A stretch of 64,000 bases of DNA, taken from assembly GCF_000758325.1 (NCBI RefSeq), contig NZ_CP009459.1, forward strand, positions 3,162,001-3,226,000, given 5' to 3'. How positions within the stretch are numbered: position 1 is the stretch's first letter; every line of letters starts with the position of its first letter. The translations under genes and the position numbers were made by a program. The stretch is from Cedecea neteri (GTDB lineage: Bacteria; Pseudomonadota; Gammaproteobacteria; Enterobacterales; Enterobacteriaceae). The notes below the pieces were generated by a model. That model made no database searches, had not been told where the DNA came from, and saw only the letters and a program-made list of their open reading frames with translations. Positions 8,762 through 17,532 of this stretch are shown one piece after another.

Positions 8762-10456
8762 ATGTCGATAAAAACTCTGACCCCGCAAAACGGCGTGCGC
8801 TTCTGGCATCACATCAGGCTGGTGCCGCTGTTTTCCTCTATTCTCGGCGGCATTCTGCTGCTGTTTGCGCTATGCATCGGTTTCGCGAGCTATTTTCTCA
8901 TTCAGAGCGATCGCGCGCTTCAGGACGTTACCGAAGAAATTCAGGTGCGAATGGGGCTGGCGGACAGTGCAAACCACCTGCGTACGGCGCGTATCAACCT
9001 GATCAACGCCGGGGCTGCAAGCCGCGTGGCGGATATGGATCAAGTGAAGCAGAACGTGGCCAACGCCGAAGGGCTTATCATGCAGGCGCAGGCTGGTTTC
9101 AGTGCCTACATGGCGAGAAAAGTGAAAACGCCAGCTGACCAGGCGCTGGACAAAGGGCTGCAGGATGATTTTGCGGCCTATCTCGAAAAAGGGATGAAAC
9201 CGATGCTGAAGTTCGCCAAAAACGGCATGTTTGAGGCGATCATCACCCATGAAAGCGAAGTGGTGCGCAAGCTGGATGGCGATTACGATGCCAAACTCCA
9301 GCAGGCTGTCAATATTCGTACCGATCGGGCGAACGCTCTTAGACAGCAGGCCGACAGCCGCACCCGTACCAGCGTGGCGTTGATGGCCGGGGCCTTTGCG
9401 ATTGCGCTGTTTATGACGGTGTTCACCTTCATCATGCTGCGTCGTGTGGTGATTGGCCCGCTGCAGCGCGCCGCGAAGCGCATTGAGCATATCTCCGAGG
9501 GCGATTTGACCCTTTCTGCGGAAGCGACCGGCAACAGCGAAATTGGCAAACTCAGCCAGCACCTGCAGCATATGCAGCAGCAACTGGTCAGCACCGTCAG
9601 CACGGTGCGCGAAGGTGCCGAAGCGATTTATCAGGGCTCGAGTGAAATTTCCGCTGGCAATACCGATCTTTCTTCCCGCACCGAGCAGCAGGCTGCCGCT
9701 ATCGAACAAACTGCCGCCAGCATGGAGCAGTTGACCGCTACGGTGAAACAAAACGCCGACAACGCTCATCACGCGACAAAGCTTGCGGAAGATGCCTCCC
9801 AGAAGGCCAGCGACGGCGGGCGTATTGTGTCGGGCGTGGTCAGCACAATGGACAACATCTCCGCCAGTTCGAAGAAAATCTCTGAGATCACCGCGGTGAT
9901 CAACAGCATCGCTTTCCAGACCAATATTCTGGCGCTGAACGCCGCCGTGGAAGCGGCAAGGGCGGGGGAGCAGGGGCGAGGTTTCGCCGTGGTGGCAAGC
10001 GAGGTGCGAACGCTGGCGCAGCGTAGCGCCCAGGCGGCGAAAGAAATTGAGGGGCTTATCAGCGAATCCGTGTCGCTGATCGACAGCGGCTCCCGCCAGG
10101 TGGCGCAGGCCGGTACCACCGTGACCGGGATTGTGGAAGCCGTTCGCCGCGTGACCGATATTATGCTGGAAATTGCCGCCGCTTCGGATGAGCAAAGCCG
10201 GGGCATTCAGCAGGTTGGGCAGGCGATACACGAAATGGATAACGTCACGCAGCAAAATGCCTCGCTGGTGGAAGAGGCGTCCGCCGCCGCCGTTTCTCTG
10301 GAAGAGCAGGCCGCTCGCCTGACCGAGGCGGTGGGTACCTTCCGGCTGGCAACAAGCTTAGCCGCTGCGCCGCAAAAACATCCCGCCATTTCTTCCCCAA
10401 CATCCGCTACGGTTCGCCCGGCGACGGCCTCTGCCGACAACTGGGAAACCTTCTGA
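8762..10456 (+). CDS. Methyl-accepting chemotaxis protein (Tar/Tsr type)
   Basis: 564 residues from the ATG at 8762 (AGAGAG upstream). A first membrane helix lies at ~22-45, a ~155-residue periplasmic four-helix ligand domain of the Tar type follows, and a second membrane helix at ~204-228. A HAMP domain comes next, then the methylation helices. The highly conserved signalling tip ([20 protein letters not shown]) lies near residues 390-410. The protein ends in NWETF, the C-terminal pentapeptide that tethers CheR and CheB in high-abundance receptors. The ligand cannot be read from the sequence. The upstream sigma-28-like promoter suggests co-expression with flagella. Confidence 0.93.
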   Translation: MSIKTLTPQNGVRFWHHIRLVPLFSSILGGILLLFALCIGFASYFLIQSDRALQDVTEEIQVRMGLADSANHLRTARINLINAGAASRVADMDQVKQNVANAEGLIMQAQAGFSAYMARKVKTPADQALDKGLQDDFAAYLEKGMKPMLKFAKNGMFEAIITHESEVVRKLDGDYDAKLQQAVNIRTDRANALRQQADSRTRTSVALMAGAFAIALFMTVFTFIMLRRVVIGPLQRAAKRIEHISEGDLTLSAEATGNSEIGKLSQHLQHMQQQLVSTVSTVREGAEAIYQGSSEISAGNTDLSSRTEQQAAAIEQTAASMEQLTATVKQNADNAHHATKLAEDASQKASDGGRIVSGVVSTMDNISASSKKISEITAVINSIAFQTNILALNAAVEAARAGEQGRGFAVVASEVRTLAQRSAQAAKEIEGLISESVSLIDSGSRQVAQAGTTVTGIVEAVRRVTDIMLEIAAASDEQSRGIQQVGQAIHEMDNVTQQNASLVEEASAAAVSLEEQAARLTEAVGTFRLATSLAAAPQKHPAISSPTSATVRPATASADNWETF

Positions 10457-10580
10457 TTTACCTCCAGCGGCTCAGCAATGGGCCGCCTCTCACTTCTTTT
10501 AGTTTCGCTCCGCACGCTGTTGCGCCTCATCTGCAGAATCAGTAAGGTGTGCGCAAATTGACGAAATAGCCGGAAAAAAC

Positions 10581-10859
10581 ATGAGTTCAAAAGATCCGCT
10601 GCACGGCGTGACGCTTGAAGCGTTGCTTAACGCCCTGGTTGAACGCTACGGCTGGGCCGAAATGGCGCGGCAGGTAAATATCAACTGCTTTAAAAGCGAT
10701 CCCACTATAAAGTCCAGCCTGAAGTTTCTGCGCCGCACGCCCTGGGCGCGCAAAGAAGTGGAAGAGATGTACATCGCCTCTCTGGATGAGCCTGAGAACA
10801 AAAACGACTTACCTGCGGACAGCCCGTGGGCTAACTGGCAGGCCAAAAATAAGGAATAA
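10581..10859 (+). CDS. VF530 family small DNA-binding-like protein (DUF2132)
   Basis: 92 residues. The sequence matches the VF530/DUF2132 family ([21 protein letters not shown] near the start, then [23 protein letters not shown]). The prototype from Vibrio fischeri has a helical fold related to SAP-like DNA-binding domains; the biological role is unknown. The gene ends two bases before the FosA-GNAT gene, so they are probably co-transcribed. The last ~25 residues are polar and probably disordered. Confidence 0.85.
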   Translation: MSSKDPLHGVTLEALLNALVERYGWAEMARQVNINCFKSDPTIKSSLKFLRRTPWARKEVEEMYIASLDEPENKNDLPADSPWANWQAKNKE

Positions 10860-10861
10860 TC

Positions 10862-11707
10862 ATGCTAACCGGCCTGAATCACCTGACGCTTGCGGTGCGC
10901 GATCTGGCGCGGAGCCTGGCGTTTTACCAAAGCCTGCCGGGCATCAGGCTGCATGCGCGCTGGGACAGCGGGGCCTATCTTTCCTGCGGTGACTTATGGC
11001 TTTGTCTTTCGCTGGACGCAAAGGCCGGTGAGCGGCCCGCGCATTATACTCATTACGCGTTCAGCGTAAGCGCGGAGGCATTTCCCCGAACGGTTAAGGC
11101 GCTGGAGCAGCAAGGCGTGCGGGTCTGGAAAGACAACCGCAGCGAAGGGCATTCCTTCTACTTTCTTGACCCGGATAACCACCAGCTTGAGCTGCACGTC
11201 GGGGATTTAGCCAGTCGGCTTGTGGCCTGCCGGGCAAAACCTTATCAAGGTATGGATTTTCAGGGCGATGGCCTGACGGTGCGCCATGCTTCGCTGGAGG
11301 AGATCCTCGCGCTTTATCACCGCCTGCCCGAATTTGGAGATTGTAGAACTGTGGCAGATCTTCAGACTCGTCTCGCAGCGAACCAAACCAGCCAACTTAT
11401 CGCCTGTGTCAACGGCGTTCCCGCCGGGTTTAAACTCGGCTACGCGCTCGGTGAGACGGAGTTTTACAGCTGGCTCGGGGGCGTTTTGCCTGAGTTCAGG
11501 CGGGACGGCGTCGCTCAGGCTTTACTGGTCGAGCAGGAAAAATGGGCGAAGGAACAGGGCTACCGCAAGCTAACCGTGAAAACCCGCAATAAATTTCGCG
11601 GCATGCTAATGATGTTGCTTAAAAACGGCTATCAGCTTATTGAGATTGAGCCGAAGGGCGACCCGGACGATTACCGCCTGTTGCTACAAAAGTCTCTGGC
11701 AGCCTGA
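10862..11707 (+). CDS. FosA-type fosfomycin glutathione transferase fused to a GNAT acetyltransferase domain
   Basis: 281 residues in one uninterrupted frame; AAGGA lies just upstream. Residues 1-~132 are a complete FosA-like vicinal-oxygen-chelate domain. Counting residues puts the known FosA positions exactly where expected: metal ligands His7, His64 and Glu110, and Thr9, Lys90, Ser94, Ser98, Tyr100 and Arg119. FosA adds glutathione to fosfomycin, using Mn and K ions. From ~residue 140 a GNAT-type N-acetyltransferase domain follows, with the acetyl-CoA loop RRDGVA near residues 213-218. Stand-alone FosA proteins are ~138-141 residues, so this is a two-domain fusion. The acetyltransferase substrate is unknown. 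Resistance activity is inferred, not shown. Confidence 0.85.
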   Translation: MLTGLNHLTLAVRDLARSLAFYQSLPGIRLHARWDSGAYLSCGDLWLCLSLDAKAGERPAHYTHYAFSVSAEAFPRTVKALEQQGVRVWKDNRSEGHSFYFLDPDNHQLELHVGDLASRLVACRAKPYQGMDFQGDGLTVRHASLEEILALYHRLPEFGDCRTVADLQTRLAANQTSQLIACVNGVPAGFKLGYALGETEFYSWLGGVLPEFRRDGVAQALLVEQEKWAKEQGYRKLTVKTRNKFRGMLMMLLKNGYQLIEIEPKGDPDDYRLLLQKSLAA

Positions 11708-11793
11708 AACAGCCCTTTCAGTCGCATCTGATAGGTATGTAACCGTGGCAAGGTTAGGCTACATGCTGGTTTTTAATCGGGAGGATCCCACTC

Positions 11794-12587
11794 ATGATGA
11801 CATCCCCAACCTTGAGTCAGCCGACAATTCAGGCCGTTAATACGCTCGGCCAGTGGCTGGCGCAAAGCGATTTTGCAGGCGCGCCGCAGGCACAGGATGC
11901 CGATCTGATTATCCTGGCCGGTAACGCCGTGATCCCAACCCTCGAAGCCGCGTGTGAGTTTGCCGCCAACAGCGAAAAACCGCTGCTCATCACTGGTGGC
12001 ATAGGCCATTCCACAACGTATCTTTACGCGGAAATCGCCCGCCACCCGCGCTACAACACGATTCCAACCACCGGCCGTGCCGAAGCGGCGATCATCAAAG
12101 ACATTGCCCACCAGTTCTGGAAAGTCCCGAACGAGAAAATTATTACCGAAGAGAAGTCGACCAACTGCGGGGAAAACGCGCGCTTTAGCGTGGAGAAAAT
12201 GGCCGACCTTGGCCTGATCCCGAGCGTGTGCTGATTATTCAGGATCCGACCATGCAGCGCCGCACCGTTGCGACTTTTGCTCGCGTCTGGCAGGGCAATG
12301 CGCAGGCACCGGAATGGCTAAGCTGGCCTGGCGTGACTCCTGAGTTAGTCGAGGGAGAACAGGGCACTATTTTTGCCGGACAGGCAGAAGGTTTGTGGCC
12401 GATTGAGCGCTATGTTTCGCTGGCGCTGGGTGAAATCCCTCGCTTACGTGACGATGCAACCGGTTATGGTCCGCAGGGGCGAGACTTTATCGTTCACGTC
12501 GATATTCCTCCGCAGGTAATGGCCGCCTGGCATGCGCTCCAGCAGGACATGGCGCTAAGCGCATTGATTCGCGAGCGGGGACTGTAA
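11794..12587 (+). pseudogene. ydcF: YdcF-like DUF218 protein, frameshifted
   Basis: Two frames together cover the E. coli YdcF sequence (266 residues). The first, 11794-12234, has GGAGG upstream and carries an SGGIGHSTT-like segment (here TGGIGHSTT) and TTGRAEA. It breaks at LGLIPSVC then stop. The second frame picks up at once with VLIIQDPTMQRR and runs to 12587. One extra G in the CCCGAGC at 12219-12225 would restore LIPERVLIIQDP. YdcF is a DUF218 protein that binds S-adenosylmethionine; its function is not settled. The break is either a real single-base deletion or an assembly error next to a C/G run. Confidence 0.85.
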
Positions 12588-12731
12588 TCCCCCGATCTTG
12601 CCCTGATAAACGTTAAGGCTAAAAAATTACACGCTGAAACAAATTAACGTCCATAATTCGTTGATGTTAATGCTCTTTTAATGTTTCTTCGTTATCCTGG
12701 CATTCAACGTTATTTCAGGGCAGGGTCTCTT

Positions 12732-13268
12732 ATGCGGACTAAATACACCTCGGTACAGATTTCGATCCACTGGCTGGTTTTTCTGCTGGTCGTGGGGGCT
12801 TATTGCGCTATGGAACTGCGTGGCTTTGCCCCACGCAGCTACCGGCCGCTCATTAATTCTATTCATTTCACCTGCGGGATTTCCGTGCTCGTGCTGATGA
12901 TTGCCCGTCTACTGGTGCGCATCAAATACCGCGCCCCGGCCATTGTGCCAAAGCCGCATCCGGCGGTAACCGGCATCTCTCATCTGGTCCATACGATTGT
13001 CTATCTGATGTTTATTGCGCTGCCGGTGCTGGGCTTCCTGGCAATGTACTATCGCGGTAGCGACTGGGTGGCCTTTGGGCTACAGATGCCGGTGGCGGCG
13101 GTACCGGACGAAGACATGGAGTTTAGTCTCAAGTCCTGGCATGAACTTATCGCCAACACCGGTTATTTCGTGATTGGCCTCCACGCCTTCGGCGCGCTGT
13201 TTCACCATTACGTCTGGAAAGACAACACGCTGCTGCGAATGATGCCCGGCAAGCGCCAGCAGCCCTGA
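12732..13268 (+). CDS. cybB: Cytochrome b561 (CybB)
   Basis: 178 residues from the ATG at 12732. The protein has four hydrophobic segments. Conserved histidines sit in SIHWLVF near residue 13, IHFTCG near 46, a SWHELIANTGYFVIGLHAFGALFHHY block near 137-160, and others typical of the cytochrome b561 (Ni-Fe hydrogenase b-type) family. CybB is an inner-membrane dihaem cytochrome that oxidises ubiquinol and can scavenge superoxide. The frame is open upstream, but the chosen start gives the normal family length. It is transcribed toward the convergent AraC-family gene at 13279. Confidence 0.9.
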   Translation: MRTKYTSVQISIHWLVFLLVVGAYCAMELRGFAPRSYRPLINSIHFTCGISVLVLMIARLLVRIKYRAPAIVPKPHPAVTGISHLVHTIVYLMFIALPVLGFLAMYYRGSDWVAFGLQMPVAAVPDEDMEFSLKSWHELIANTGYFVIGLHAFGALFHHYVWKDNTLLRMMPGKRQQP

Positions 13269-13278
13269 CCGCCTGCCG

Positions 13279-14127
13279 CTAGCCTTTGGAATACTGCCGG
13301 GGTGAGCAGCCCATCACCCGCTTAAAAGCTTTCCCGAACGCGCTTTCTGATTCATACCCCAATGCCACTGCAATACGCGCCAGAGAATCACCCGACTGGC
13401 GCAGCCTGTCGCAGGCCAGCATCATGCGCCAGCGTGTCAGGTAATCGATAGCGGACGCACCCGTCACCGTTTTGAACCTGGCGGCAAACGCCGACCGCGA
13501 CATTCCCACGCGCTCCGCCAGTTTTTCCAGCGTCCAGTTGAAAGCGGGCTCTTTATGCATGCAGGTCAGGGCCAGACTGAGCTGTTTATCCGCCAGCGCG
13601 TACAGCCAGCCCACGGCGGGTTGTTGAGCTAAGTGCAGCCTCAAAGCCTGAATCAACAGCATCCAGGCGAGCTGCTGAATAATAAGCGCCCAGCGCATGG
13701 CGGCCTTACTTTCAGGCTGCTGAATGCAGACCACCGGCGGCAAAGAATTCAGCAGCAGATCGGCCGCTTCCCCGCTCAGCACAAAATGGCCGCCGACCAG
13801 GAAACAGCTTTCCTGCTGGCCAGGGACAACGTCAGGCCCAAGCTTCCCCGCCTGGCGCAGCGTGTAGAAATCTACAGGTGCGGCATCAAGCCCGGTCGCG
13901 AGGCAAAAAGGCGGCCCCGGGGGCAGAAGATAACAGTCGCCCGCCTGCAGCAACTGCGGCTCACTCATGCCTTCAACCGAAAGCCAGCAGCGGCCTGACA
14001 CCACGGCATAGCACTTGATGCCGGCATGCTCGGGCCACTGAATAGCCATCTCTTCATGCAGCGCCACGCCACCGGAGGCATAGCTTTGGGGTTTCAGCAG
14101 GGAAAGCAGTTCAGACAGAGGATCCAT
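13279..14127 (-). CDS. AraC-family regulator with N-terminal cupin
   Basis: 282 residues from the ATG at 14127 (GGAG upstream on the minus strand). The N-terminal ~100 residues are a cupin-type ligand domain (LLPPGPPF in the core). The last ~100 residues contain two helix-turn-helix motifs, with LEKLAERVGMSRSAFAARFK and IAVALGYESESAFGKAFKR. It faces the SDR gene at 14246 across a ~120-base divergent promoter region, so it most likely controls that gene and itself. The ligand is unknown. A start at 14151 is possible but lacks a good ribosome site. Confidence 0.87.
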   Translation of the reverse strand: MDPLSELLSLLKPQSYASGGVALHEEMAIQWPEHAGIKCYAVVSGRCWLSVEGMSEPQLLQAGDCYLLPPGPPFCLATGLDAAPVDFYTLRQAGKLGPDVVPGQQESCFLVGGHFVLSGEAADLLLNSLPPVVCIQQPESKAAMRWALIIQQLAWMLLIQALRLHLAQQPAVGWLYALADKQLSLALTCMHKEPAFNWTLEKLAERVGMSRSAFAARFKTVTGASAIDYLTRWRMMLACDRLRQSGDSLARIAVALGYESESAFGKAFKRVMGCSPRQYSKG

Positions 14128-14245
14128 AATAACTCCGGACGATAAGACCAAAAATGGCGACTTTTGAACATTGTTCGTCTTTCTTTCTCTGTTTACAGTA
14201 AATCCCGTCGGACGGCAACTCAGTCCTCAGTTGTAGTTTGGGGTA

Positions 14246-15139
14246 ATGACTATGCGTATTTTTGTCACCGGTGCGACCGGTTTTCTTGGCTCTGTCATCG
14301 TGCAACAGCTGCTTGCCGCCGGGCATCAGGTACTGGGGCTAACGCGTTCTCAGCGTGGGGCCGAAGCTTTATCAGCCTTGGGGGCAAAAGCACATTATGG
14401 CGACCTGGATGATCTCGCCAGCCTGCAGCACGGGGCGGATCTTGCTGACGCGGTGATTCACACCGCTTTTAATCATGATTTTTCTAACTTTGTCGCCAAC
14501 TGTGAGGCTGACGGAAAAGTGATTGCCGCTATGGGGGAGGCGCTGGTGGGCTCGACTCGCCCGATGGTGATTACCTCTTTTGTCGCAATGGGAGCGACTG
14601 AACCAGGCCAACCGGCGACGGAAGCGGGGTATAACCTTCTGACGCCCAACCCACGTAAGGCCACGGAAATTGCCGGAGTCAGCCAGCTTGAGCGGGGCGT
14701 TAACGCCTCGTTTGTACGGCTGTCGCAGGTACATGACACCTTCAGGCAGGGGCTTATTACACCGCTGATCGAGCTTGCGCGCGACAAAGGCGTGGCGGCT
14801 TATCTTGGCGAGGGAGAAAACCGCTGGTCGGCGGTGCATCTGAGCGATGCCGCCCGACTGTATGTTCAGGCGGTAGAAAGAGGCATGGCCGGGGAGCGCT
14901 ACAACGCCGTGGCGGAAGAAGGGATCGCCACTAAAACCATCGCCGAAACGATCGGGCAGGGGCTTGGTGTGCCGGTATGCAGCCTTGCCGCCGACAAAGC
15001 CAGCGATCATTTTGGCTGGCTCGGTAACTTTGCTGCGCATGATATGTCGGCTTCAAGCCTTGAGACGCAGCAGAAAACAGGCTGGCGGCCCGTTGGCCCC
15101 GGGCTGATTGAGGATTTGCGGCACATGAAGTACCGCTAA
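14246..15139 (+). CDS. NAD(P)-binding SDR/epimerase-type oxidoreductase
   Basis: 297 residues. The N terminus has the Rossmann motif TGATGFLGS (residues ~8-16), followed by an extended-SDR/NmrA-like fold. The usual YxxxK signature is not clear: an SQLERG segment stands near its place, so catalytic type is uncertain. Divergent from the AraC-family gene at 13279-14127, a common regulator/target layout. The 3' end meets a perfect hairpin (15147-15166) shared with the convergent receptor gene. A start at 14252 (two codons later) is equally possible. Confidence 0.8.
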   Translation: MTMRIFVTGATGFLGSVIVQQLLAAGHQVLGLTRSQRGAEALSALGAKAHYGDLDDLASLQHGADLADAVIHTAFNHDFSNFVANCEADGKVIAAMGEALVGSTRPMVITSFVAMGATEPGQPATEAGYNLLTPNPRKATEIAGVSQLERGVNASFVRLSQVHDTFRQGLITPLIELARDKGVAAYLGEGENRWSAVHLSDAARLYVQAVERGMAGERYNAVAEEGIATKTIAETIGQGLGVPVCSLAADKASDHFGWLGNFAAHDMSASSLETQQKTGWRPVGPGLIEDLRHMKYR

Positions 15140-15146
15140 CGTACAT

Positions 15147-15166
15147 CGCCCGGAAGCATCCGGGCG
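15147..15166. terminator. Bidirectional hairpin between convergent genes
   Basis: A perfect 8-bp stem (CGCCCGGA / TCCGGGCG) with a 4-base loop lies between the SDR gene stop at 15139 and the receptor gene stop at 15179. There is no long T tract on either side, so termination strength is uncertain. Confidence 0.6.
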
Positions 15167-15178
15167 ATTCGGTGACGA

Positions 15179-17445
15179 TCAGAAGCGAACTTCGCCGCCA
15201 AAGATCCAGGTTCTGCCGCGTGCTGTATTGGCCCGGCTCGCATCATCACCCGGCCCAGGCATCATATTGAGCTTGTTCAGCGCCTCGGAGTAATCCCGGT
15301 TCATCAGGTTTTGCACCGTAAGCTTCAGCATCAGATTGCGGTTCACCTCGTAGGTGCCGTAGAGATCGATAATCGTTGGGATCTGCGGCAAATCCTCTTT
15401 AACGATGGCGCCTGTACGTTCATCGGTTTCAAAATCAGGAGACAGACGACGGGCTTTCCCGGTGTATTTGACAATTGTCCCGAGGGTAAGAGATTCATCG
15501 AAGAAACGCACCCCGGCATCCAGCGTCATGTACTTTCTTGGCAGCTCGGTAATATCCCCGCGCCAAAGTAGGTGCTGGCGATGGACGTGGGCTGGTCGGT
15601 CTGCTGCTGGCTGAAGGAGAGGCGACTAAAGGCGAAGCCTGCGTCGTAGTCCATCTCCAGCTCCACGCCATGGGCGTTAACGCCGCTGGCCGAGTTCACG
15701 TAAATGTACATATTGTCGCTGTATTCGTCGCTGATGTCCGCCCAGTCATTGCCAAGTACTTCGGTCATGCTGCATTTTCGTCCGCTGGAGCAGACCTGGT
15801 AAGACTCGCTGTAAATATAGTTCTGGATCCTGCTGCGGTAGGCCAGCGCCTTAAAGCGCAGAGAGTCCTGCTGAACGAGCAGATCTTTGGTGTCGATATT
15901 AAAACCGGCCTGCCAGGTTTCCGCGCGCTCAGGCTTTAAGAACGGGTTCATGGACGCGCCGCCGGAGTTGGAGAAAAACATCTCCTGAATATTTGGCGCA
16001 CGCATCGACTTACTGTAGCCGACAAACGGCTGAAGCCAGGGGGTGACCTGAGCCGACAGCTGTGCCGACGGATTAAAGCCGCTTTCCCGCTCATCGACGT
16101 CGTAACTTCCCTGCGGGACGCAGATAACGCGCTCGTCACAGGGCGGCTTGTGACCGGTGATTCTGTTTTGCGTGTAGTTGAGGTTCAAGTCTGCCTGCCA
16201 GATACCGCGCTTCACCTGAAGCCCGGTATATAACGCCGAAATGTCCTGCCGCCCGGAAGGGGCGAACGGGTTATTTTCTATCGCCTCCTGATTGGTTTTC
16301 TCATCGCCTGCGGCAGAGTTAATAACCTTGGTATATCGGGTACGCATTAGCTTGCTGCCCAGCGTAAACGCCAGATCGTTATCACCCAGGCTAAAACGGC
16401 TGACGTTGTTTATATCCAGCGCATCAGAGCGGTTTTGCGCGGATGTGCTGTAAAAAGTAAACAACGAATCATCCCGGTATTTCTGATCGCCACGGCTGGT
16501 GCTGGCCGTGACGTTAAAATCAATCAGCTCAGAGAAAGGGGCATAGTGATATTTAATATAATAATCGTCGCTGGTGATGTCCCGTCGGGAGAATCTATTT
16601 TCATAGGTTCTGGCCGATAGTTCGAAACTATTAAATTCATCAGGCTTAATATCCATTTTATAAAGCTGGGATTTCGGGTTCTGCTTCATGAATTTATCGT
16701 AACCGAACTCTTCACTATTAATGCCGGAGCCGTTGGAGAAATTAGAATAAATAGAGCTGCCGCTGATGGCGGCCATTGCGCCAAAGCTCCCGGTGTCGGT
16801 AAAGGCGTCTGTTCTGCCGGCCGCCGCAATCATCCCGCTGCGCCCGATCCCGTTGCTGCCTACCGAGAAGCGCGACCGCAACCCATAATCATTTCCCTTA
16901 AAGATCACGTCATCCACGCCCAGAGTGCGCATGTTTGCGCTGCCTGCAAGAGCGTTGATTCCCGCTGAGCCACTGCTGTCGCCGCGCGTAACGTCTACGC
17001 CGACCAGGAAATTCGGGTCGATAAGTACGCCAGCCTGGTTGTTAGTGGAGCCGTGAACGGTTGTGCCTGATGTAGTAGTGCCGTAAAAACTTTGGGTAAT
17101 GCCGTCCACCATGGTGTTAACCCGGCCAAAGCCGCTCATCCCGCGAATATTCACGCTAACCGTGCCCTGGCCGGGATCGATTTGGGTATAGGTGCCAGGC
17201 ATGCTGCGGAGCGTGGCATCCAGAGATTGCAGGTTTTTATCCGTGGCGCGGGAGCTGGTTGCGCCAGGTTTTTCCAGCGCCTCTTGCTCAGGGGTAATAT
17301 TTCCGGCGGAAACATTCAGTGGGCTAAATACCGCCGAGCCTTTTTTGTCCCCGTTAGTTATTTCATCATTATTTTTTGCCAATCCGCTGGCGCTGAGCAA
17401 TAACATGCCCGAGCCGAGAGTTACGGCCAGTTTATTAACGTTCAT
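15179..17445 (-). pseudogene. TonB-dependent outer-membrane receptor, frameshifted (haem/haemoprotein type suspected)
   Basis: The upstream frame (17445 to 15526) has a signal peptide, a plug domain (VSVNIRGMSGFGRVNTMVDG near residues 98-117) and most of the beta barrel. It breaks after STYFGAG. The downstream frame (to 15179) continues with ITELPRKYMTLDAG and ends in GEVRF, with the terminal phenylalanine of an outer-membrane barrel. One extra C in the run at 15556-15559 (plus strand) would restore a single ~755-residue protein. The plug wording resembles haem/haemoglobin receptors, but the substrate is not certain. AAGGAC precedes the start. The gene lies last in the Fur-led chaN-tonB-peptidase-receptor module. 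Confidence 0.8.
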
Positions 17446-17532
17446 ACGTGTCCTTGAAGTATTGTAATAAAATAAAAGTTATTTTTATTATTTCACCTGA
17501 GCTGGCCTTCCCATTAAGGGAAGGCTTCCAGG

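Noticed and set aside
8870-10255. A 461-codon open frame antisense to the chemoreceptor gene
   Set aside because: It mirrors codon bias of the real gene, has no ribosome site and no protein-like domain; the plus-strand chemoreceptor is unambiguous.
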